A DNA stretch of 64,000 bases from Symbiodinium natans (taxonomy: Eukaryota > Sar > Dinophyceae > Suessiales > Symbiodiniaceae). A program made the position numbers and the translations under genes. Under the pieces are notes generated by a model. It searched no databases and had not been told where the DNA came from. It saw nothing but the letters and a program-made list of their open reading frames with translations. Below are positions 34,566 through 43,100 of this stretch, piece by piece. Each line of letters opens with the position of its first letter. Position 1 is the stretch's first letter. The stretch is from contig CAJNDS010002580.1 in the NCBI GenBank assembly GCA_905221605.1, forward strand, positions 289,693-353,692, given 5' to 3'.

Positions 34566-35275
34566 ATGTTTTGTGGCGCATGTTGCGCAGCCGATTCCGA
34601 GCTAGTCGTGCAGAATGAGAGTGGGACAAAAGCTCCTTTGGCACCGATGCTTGCAGCAATGCCGGCGGGTACAGGTGGGACCCCAAGTCGTGACAATCAC
34701 TGCCCTGAAAAGGATACCATGCATGATTTCAGTGCTGAATCTCAGGTGGGGAGCGATTCGTCATGACGCTGAAGGACGTGAATGCTTTCAAGACTTTGGA
34801 CCTGGACCTGTCTGACAACAAGTGCGTCATCTTCGCCAACTGCGACGGCGCAGCAGCGGAGTGGAACAAGCAAAGTTTGTCACAGGTCTTCCGATTTGAT
34901 CGCGTCATTGAGCTGAACGGCCAGCCTTGTTTGGCCACAGATCTCGTGGAAAAGAGCAAGTCCGAGGACCTTGGCACTTTGCAATTGACGATCGAAAGGC
35001 CACAAAAGCGCATGCTCTACTTGCAGAAGCCAGGTCGACTTGGTATGGACTTAACCTACACCAAGACTCGAAAGGGTTCCATTAAGCCGTGGATCACTAA
35101 CATTGCCGATGGACTTGTGAACCAGTGGAATGCCAACATGCCGGAGCTTGCAGTTGGCCCACATGATCGCATCATCAGCGTGAACGGCAGCGGTGGAACA
35201 CCCAGTGACTTGGTGCAGCTCCTCGGCTCGCCCGAAGAAACCCTGCAGCTTGAGGTTTTGCACTACAACATCTGA
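34566..35275 (+). CDS. Small protein with two PDZ-like domains
   Basis: A first segment from ATG 34566 begins MFCGACCAADSELVV and ends SAESQ at 34745. A second segment in another frame, open from 34763 to the TGA at 35273-35275, carries the domains. In domain one FRFDRVIELNGQPC has the G-D-x-I-x-x-V-N-G type core with a changed start. Domain two has LGMDLTY, VNQWNANMPELAVGPHDRII and SVNGSGGTPSDLVQLLG, the classical D-R-I-x-x-V-N-G pattern. PDZ domains bind C-terminal or internal peptides, usually as scaffolds. The two parts can be joined either by a 29-nt GT-AG removal (34746-34774) in matching phase 0, or the break is a frameshift; alternatively translation begins at ATG 34763. The cysteine-rich N-terminus could be lipid-modified, which is speculation. 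Confidence 0.7.
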
Positions 35276-36048
35276 GCACGGAGAAGGGCGTCGCAATTTA
35301 TCATGCCGCTCACAGGCACTGGTCAAAGCAAAGCTCAAGGCAGTGCTAATGGCTGTTTCACCCCGGCCTTGCCCGTAGGTTGTGCATTCTGATTCGAACC
35401 AATGACATCATCCTATGCTACGCAGCACATTGAGCCGTGAAAAGCGCCATTCCTTCAAGCATGCCGTTGCCAATCCAAAAGTCATAGCACACCCAATGTC
35501 TGCCAGGATGGGACACATGAACATTGACAACGAATGATCGGTGACGTTCGGTGCCAGAGCCAGGGCCCACCCTGCGCATCTGAAGCGAAAAGGGTTCCTA
35601 CAGTTCTGCTGCTCTGCTGCACAGCTTGGCGTGTGCTAGAGCGTGCGGCTGACGCGCATGATGAAGGTGGCATGCCGGTGATGTGTACTTGTTGGCTCAA
35701 CAGTTGGCACAAAGTTGTCGACAACCTGTTGGTTAAAACTCAGACAAATCATCCGACACGTCCATGCTGCGGCTAAAGGCAATCTCTGGGACCAGTGTTA
35801 AGCGCGACAGCTACGCGTGGGCAACGCAAGGTGCAACTCAAACTGCAGGTAAAATTGTGGTTCTGATTTCTTCCTTGCTTCGTCATGGCAGTCGAAGAGG
35901 GGCTCCGCCAGGAGCTTGCATACATGTTCGGTGGCTCTGCTAAGACAGCCAGCAACTCTGGCCCGTACTTGTATAAGGCGATTCTTGCCGTTTAGGGTCC
36001 GATCTCGCAAAGACACGGCAACAAAGTGAAAACACATGCTTCCTTGAG
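35276..36048. other. Spacer, no supported gene
   Basis: A 178-codon minus-strand frame (35798-36334) overlaps the better-supported + strand helical exons at its right end and has no recognisable domain. No repeats were seen. Confidence 0.4.
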
Positions 36049-37103
36049 GAGCTTGAGACGCAAATAGCAGCGCGCCAGGCTTCCCGAGAAGAGTTGCGGT
36101 ATCGGGATGAAACTCCCCGAAAAGCATGCTATGCCCCATGCCCCCTGGAAACATGGAGGAGCTTGAAGATGCTCTGCGGAAGGCCGCGGAGTATGGCACG
36201 TGGCCCAGGTCAATGTAGACGTTGTGACAAGAAGTGCCATACCAGCCGAGGTCAAGACTTGCTGGCGCAGGTTCAGGACCACGGCCATAGTGCGAATGCT
36301 GTCCCAGCTTTGTCATATCGTACCTTTCAAACACTTAAAGGAGCATGAGCGAACCATCCAAGAGTACCGCGAGAAGGCCGCACTAAATGCCAGGAGCGAG
36401 TTCGGATGTGGGTAGACAATGTGTCCTCAAGGAACGCGCTTCGGAAATAGACCTGCCCAAGAGCCAGGCCAGAAAAACAGCTGAGCAGCTACCCCTGTGA
36501 TGTGTTTGAATCGATGAAGCATTCATGGGCTTCTTGGCAAGCTTGCCCGGAGTCACTGGCAGGCACAGCGCCGGCAGTCTGAACCCTAAGTATCCCACTG
36601 GGGTCATCCGGTTGCTGCCTGCCACACAACGAAACATTGCTGAAAGTTTGGGGGGCGTTTAACGTTGCGGTCAGGCCTCCGCAACATTCCTGCCATTCCA
36701 TCGTGAATTCGAAAGCCGAAATCAATTCGCGTCAACGCAAGCCATTCCTATTGGGATTGCAGCCTGGATCACTGGAAGATCACGCAAAAGTGAGCACGGG
36801 CCGACACAACACTCAACGTTCGTTACCCGCAGTCTTCCCCAGCCGGACAAGAATCAACAAATCTGCAAGACCAAGATGCCTAAGGTCGACGGCGCGCAGG
36901 GTGCTTGGATGTTGAATGACCGAGCACCGTTGGCTTAGTTTGCGCTAGCTGCACCAGGTCGAGCAAGCACCATCCACTTCGCCCCAACTCAAACAAGTCG
37001 CGGGGACGGCGATGATGGTGGCAATCACGATGGCAGTGCACGTCGTGCTGCTGACCACTTGACACTGTCCCAGCAAGTGGCTTCCCATGGCTTGAGAGTT
37101 TGC

Positions 37104-37141
<38 letters not shown>

Positions 37142-40100
37142 TGTTGTTATATTTATAATGAGAATTATAAGTATTATTATTATAACTGTTGTTATTATCT
37201 TCACTATCATTATTATCAGTATTATTATTTATAACTATAGCTACAATAATAGTCATAATAATGATAAACAATAAGAATGATTATTAATAATAATCATGAT
37301 AATAATAATAATAATAATAGTTCAATACTAGTATGGCAGGCCGGGTCGCCTTCTTGCCTGGTAGCCCTGACAGCGATGAAGAGGATGCAAACCTCGAGTT
37401 CTCGCAGACCTGCACACCTCCGCAACATGCAGGAACCTTCATGCAATCTGCCGCAGGAGCCAGCGCAAAAAGAAAGGCCAGGCAAAGCTGCACCCCGACG
37501 TGGCCGTGGAGGACACACCATGGTGGCACCTTCCTCAGCCGACTACAGAAGCAACACGCAGTCAGCACAAAAGTCACAAAAAGCCAAGAGGCAATGCTCC
37601 GCAATCCTGATCCCATGATAGATAGCAATGGGCAGGTTGAAGATCTCATGCAGCACAATCAGTCGACGGAGCCTCATCGCTGAACACTATGGAAACGGTT
37701 CAGCAGGATTGATCAGCGTCACATTGACATTTTCCTTGCTGCCCACCTCAGTGGCGCGTGACCGAGGCTGGAAGAGGACCTGCGACGATTGCAAGAGAAC
37801 TACCAGAAGCTGCAGGAGCCGTAGAAACAAGCCCTGGCGAAAGCACCTAGCAAAACAGACGGAGGAGCAGGACGACTCAGAAGATGAGGAGGACGACGAA
37901 GGCTCCAAGGGGAAGTTGAGGGTTCACGCTACGGCGTCCCTCCGATCTCCTCTTCTGCAACAGCAGACAAAAGTGGCAGCCTCAGCAAAACAGTCCGATG
38001 GAATAAGTCGCCTGCCGATAACTGTGGCTAGTCGGTGGCTACATGCCGCAGTGCATTGCTACCTGCGTGTCAGCGTGAACAAGGAGATCGAAGAACTACG
38101 GCAGGCGTTGCGTACGGCTCAAAAGGAAGCAGCCAAACAGCTGCAGGCCTTGGAAGACGGGCACTTAGACGGAGCGATGGTGAAGCTGCAATTGTGCATT
38201 CAGGTGCAGGGTTATGTCGGCGCATGTTGGTGATGAATTGAAAGTCGAGGCAGAAGTGGAATCGAAGAAGCAAGAAATAGAGGAAAGAAAGGTTGCGGAG
38301 CAGGCAGAGTTGTTGCCCTCATTGTTTTGACCGTCTTCCCCTTGTCCCATGCAGGTAGCAAAGTCCAATGCCGCACAGAGCGAAACCAAGTGCAAGGCCC
38401 GCAAACAACCACGAGAAGTAGAAGGCAGAAGTTGATACAATATTACGCGTGGACACTGGGCAAGGCATTGCAGGAAAAGCTGCATATTCTCATGGAGGAA
38501 AGTGAGAAGACCGTCTGCTGCTCAGCAGAGCAAATTCTTTGGATCTGGAAACTGGATGGCAAGACACGTTAAGAACCTCGTGCAACCGCCAGGAAAGAGA
38601 GCTACAAGTTGCCAAAGCCAAAGAGACATGGGCTCAGCCAGTGCTTGTGCTTGAAGCCGTTTGAAGTCACATTCCAGATTCGGGCGAACGCAAGGCGGGA
38701 CTTGACCTTCCAGCTGGAGGAGCAAGCATTGAGGAACAAGGCCTGTTGCATGATGTTGCATGTTTTGTCCTCGACCGCGGGTCATGCGGGTCCGCGGGGT
38801 TGGAATCTGCCGCAAGGCACGGACTCAGCGAAAGTGGATGCCGACCGCATGCGAGGAAGCACTGCGCTTCAAGCTTACCTTGACGCATGGTGTTGCATGA
38901 TCCTTGTCCTTGCATGTGCAATTCGAAGGGCACCCAATTCGCAACACACAGCCCGCTTGTGTCGCTAAGACAGCGCAGCAGCACGAGCTTCTTTGGCAGA
39001 TGAGCTGGGCACCAAGAGTGCCAAGTTCGAGCATCAACTCGCGTGGTAAGTGGTAGCACTTTTGTAATCGAACGGCGTTCAGGTTCGAGGACATGCAGGA
39101 GAAAGAAGAAGTCATGGATGCGATATCCGAGTGTTAGGCCCAGACAGCTCCCGACGGGAACTGCCAGCTGAGAACGCAATAAAATCGGGCCTGCCCAGCA
39201 CATCATCATGCATCATGTGTTAGCCAAGGTCTGATGAGATGGCGGATGACCACGAAGGTGCCGTGCAGCATACCACTGTCCTTCAACTTCCACGCTTTTC
39301 ACAGCGAGGCTGCGATGAAAACGTCGGCGGCGGCAAGGCCTGATGTGGTTGATGTCAGCTACAACGTTTTGCCACATATCGGGCTAGTACAAGTACACAA
39401 TGGCACGTGCAAAGGGTTCGAAGTGGGCCAGCTTGTTCTAGCTGACGAAAGAAGGGAAGTCGGATGGGCATCGCCTGACTGAAGTGCGACTCCAACAGGT
39501 TCCCCTGGCTACGGTTAGGTTGGTCGGGGTTAGCGGGGGGCGACCCTTTATGCAGCGTGCTCACACGCGTGACAGGTGTTGACAATCGTTGATCGTTGAC
39601 ATGTTGAGTCAAGGTCGATCGCCCCCAGTCTTATTCCAGTAAGGCTTCGGAATTTGATCATGTCACGAAAGCTAGCTCCTTGGAGCTTGTGGGGCTTTTT
39701 GTTTACAACATCGCAAACACCTTCATCCCTGATCGCCGTATTTTAAGGCAACAAAGAAAGGGCACACCTTTTGGGCTTCGTGACGAGGAGATGCCTTGCA
39801 CGTCGTGTGGATTGGAGGTGGGGGGGGGGGGGGGGGGGGTGGCAATGTTTTCTCGGACCTCGTGCCCCGCCCGCCCTTCAGATGAGCTTATGCTGACATA
39901 CGATAGCTCGCACTTCTGCTCTTGCAGCTTCTACTTTACCAGCGTGTAGTGTCGGCGTCGTCATCATCGTCGTTTCGTCGTCGGCTCCACCGTCCGGCGC
40001 CGATGGCACGCTCATTGAATGTGGTTGAAGACGGTAGAAGGATTAAAAGAAAACCTCTGAAAAGCCTATCCCCAAAAGCCTAAATCCTTCTGCTGCTCGA

Positions 40101-43100
40101 TCTAATCTCGGTCGCTTCTGCAAGCCACCCGAACACTTTCTCCACTCTTTCTCCTCAGCTCCGGTGTTTGCGTTTGCCATCCTGCTTTAAGATGTTTGGG
40201 TTCGGATATTGGCCCGTGTTCATCGATCATCTGCAGACGTTGCCGCCGTTAAAGAAGCAAATGGCACTTCGCCTTGACGATCTTCAGCCGTTTGTGAGAG
40301 TCAGCTAGAGAGTGCGGTCGTCTTCCAATTGGATGCCCTCTAACCGCTGCAGAGGGGCATGCCGAAAGAGACGAATTTGTCAGGGTTGCTGGAAGTGTGG
40401 ATTTGTTCTGAATCCTTTTTCAATGAACTGTTTGCTAGCTTCTGTTGGGAGAGTGTTGGCCCTAAATGCTTCCATCGCCGCTTAAGTGAGGCACCGTCTG
40501 CGACTCTGTGTCCCCATGTGCGCTGCGCTGTATGCAGGCTGACACACTCCAGGAGATGCAAGGCTTGCAAGAAAAGCTGTCGGCAGCAAAGGCGGCATGC
40601 AGGGCCTGGTTTTCCAACTTGAACTTGTTCGAAATCAGGGCCCAGGGTTCTTCAGAGTCGTTTGGAGGGCTGTTGAGGGTTCAGGGTTGCAGGGGCATCC
40701 AAGAACCCACCCTAACATCCTACCCCTCGTACACTGAGTCTTGAAAGGAAGAGGCAGCACTTCGACAGCAACAGCTGGAAGAAGCCAAGGCAAGGGCGAG
40801 TGAGGTTGTCATATTTTCATGGCGTAGCCTTGCTTTGCTCTTGTCACGCAATGAGTTGCCAGTGCCCGAGTCTTTTGCTGACATGTTTGCGTGCAGGTCG
40901 CTTCCTTGAAAGAGATGCAGGGCTTTTTAGAAGAGCTCGCCACAGCGAAGGCAACGAGCAGGGGCCTGGCAGAATGGTTGGATTTCCGATTCAAGGGCGG
41001 TTTCGTCTATGCATATGCATTCTATACACATGCCGTTCTTAATCGGGTGGACACCAACAGTATCCACAGTCATGCCGTACACTGGTAACCTCAGCCTCAG
41101 CTGCTCGTCTGCAAAGGCCGACGCTGAATCATCAAAGGAGGCTGCCGCACTCCGACAGCAACAGCTCGAGGAAGCCAAGGCACTTGTGCGTGCGAAATAT
41201 TGCGAAAAATGTTCATTTTTGACAGGCCTAGGGTTGCGCACAAGGAGTACATATTTCATAATGGGAAAAAGCGGGGTGGCTCTGCAGTGGCGCGTGGTCG
41301 CCGCAGAAGGAGGCACGGCTACGGAACCCGAGGCCCTTGCCTACCAGCTCTTCTGCTGCCGAGAATACCGAACATTGATGCGAGCGGACATGTTTGGGTT
41401 TTTGAGGGTCGGGAGGGCTTCTAGGGTAATGTAAGGTCTGGTAAGCACTCTACCCGTCGTGTCTGTGCACATCGGTTGTAAATGAGCAAGCATGTGGTTG
41501 AGTTGTTTTTGGGCAAGTTGGGCTGTGCACGAAGCGGCACCTGCCCTGTACGGAACGGCCTTTTGTGTGCAAATGCACAGGCCACAGCATTGAAAGAGAT
41601 GCAGGGTCTTCAAGAAGAGCTCGCAGCAGCGAAGGCAACGAGCAGGGCCTTGTAGAATCACGGGATTTCCGAGTCATGTCATGTTGTTTCACATGTATAT
41701 GATATATATATATATATACATATATATGCTACCCCCCCCCAGCGACCTACCCTTTTTAGGCCTTTTTAGGCCATTGTAACAAAAAGCAACAACGAAGGCC
41801 CAAAAGTCGCGTAGTTAATCACCGGGTAATGAAGGACAGTTACTGGGACACCCACCTCACAGACCCCGATAAGCCAGCATTGGATTAATCTACATTTTGA
41901 AACTGAAGCGGACAATGCTGTTTTTAGATGTTTAGATCTGTGTTTTTTCTATGCAAATTGTGCATTTAAAGGGCAATTAATGTTTTGTTGATCAACTAAT
42001 TTATTTATACAATTGTGTTTGTACGAGGCAAAGTATTAATCAAATAGTGAAACATTTTTCTTGATTCTATGCGAATTTAACTACTAGAGCAATTATTAAG
42101 CAAAGAGCCTAATTTGACTCAAGTGAATACTATTTAAAGGAGCATACTCAACCAAGATACGAAATAGACACCATTCTCAACCAAAATATGGCAAAGTGTG
42201 CGTTTAAAGGGCAAATAATGCGTTGTTGAGCAACTACTGTATTTATACGATTGTGTTTGTACTAGGCAAAGTATGAATCAAATACTATCTGAAAAGTCCA
42301 CTGAAATACCTTATGTTTACATAGTCATGAAACTTTATTTATTTTTGAAATAATCATTCTATGCGAATTTAGCTACCTAGAGTAAGCATTAAGCAAATAG
42401 CCCAATTTGACTCAAGTGAATACCATTTAAAGGACCATACTCAACCAAAATACGAAATAAGCACCATGTTCAACCAAAATATGGCAAAGTGTGCGTTTAA
42501 AGGGCAAAATAGTGCTTTGTTGAGCAACTAGTGCATTGAAACAGTTGTGTTTATACCAGGCAAAGTAAAATTGAAATACTATCTGCTCCACTGAAATACC
42601 TTATGTTTGCATATTCATGAAACAATTTTTTTGACATATTCATTCTATGCGAATTTAACTACTAGAGTAATTCTTAAGCAAATAGCCCAATTTGACTCAA
42701 GCGAATACTATTTAAAGGACCATACTCAACCAAATACGAAATAAACACTTCCGGAAATGGAAGCGGTACTACCTACATAACAATGAAACAAAGATTGCTG
42801 AAGTATTCAATAAAGACCACTTATATATTATGTCTGAAAAGCACAATTTGCATAAGCAAGCTTAAATATGCACAATAATGGAACTAGAAGCGGTTCTACT
42901 TACATAACGATGAAACAAAGATGTCTGAAGTATTCAATAAAGACCACTTATATACTATGTTTGAAAAACACAACTTGCACAATCAGGCTTAAAACAAGCA
43001 CAAGAATCCTAGAAAAGTACTTAGTGAAGGCCATACACAAGCAAATTCACAAATACAAAAAAACATCCAAAAGCGCAAGCTTTTCAGGAGAATCTCTGGT

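Noticed and set aside
35798-36334. 178-codon minus-strand frame
   Set aside because: It opposes + strand helical exons (ELETQIAARQ, ELEDALRKAAEYG) that fit the adjoining coiled-coil gene with proper splice sites.
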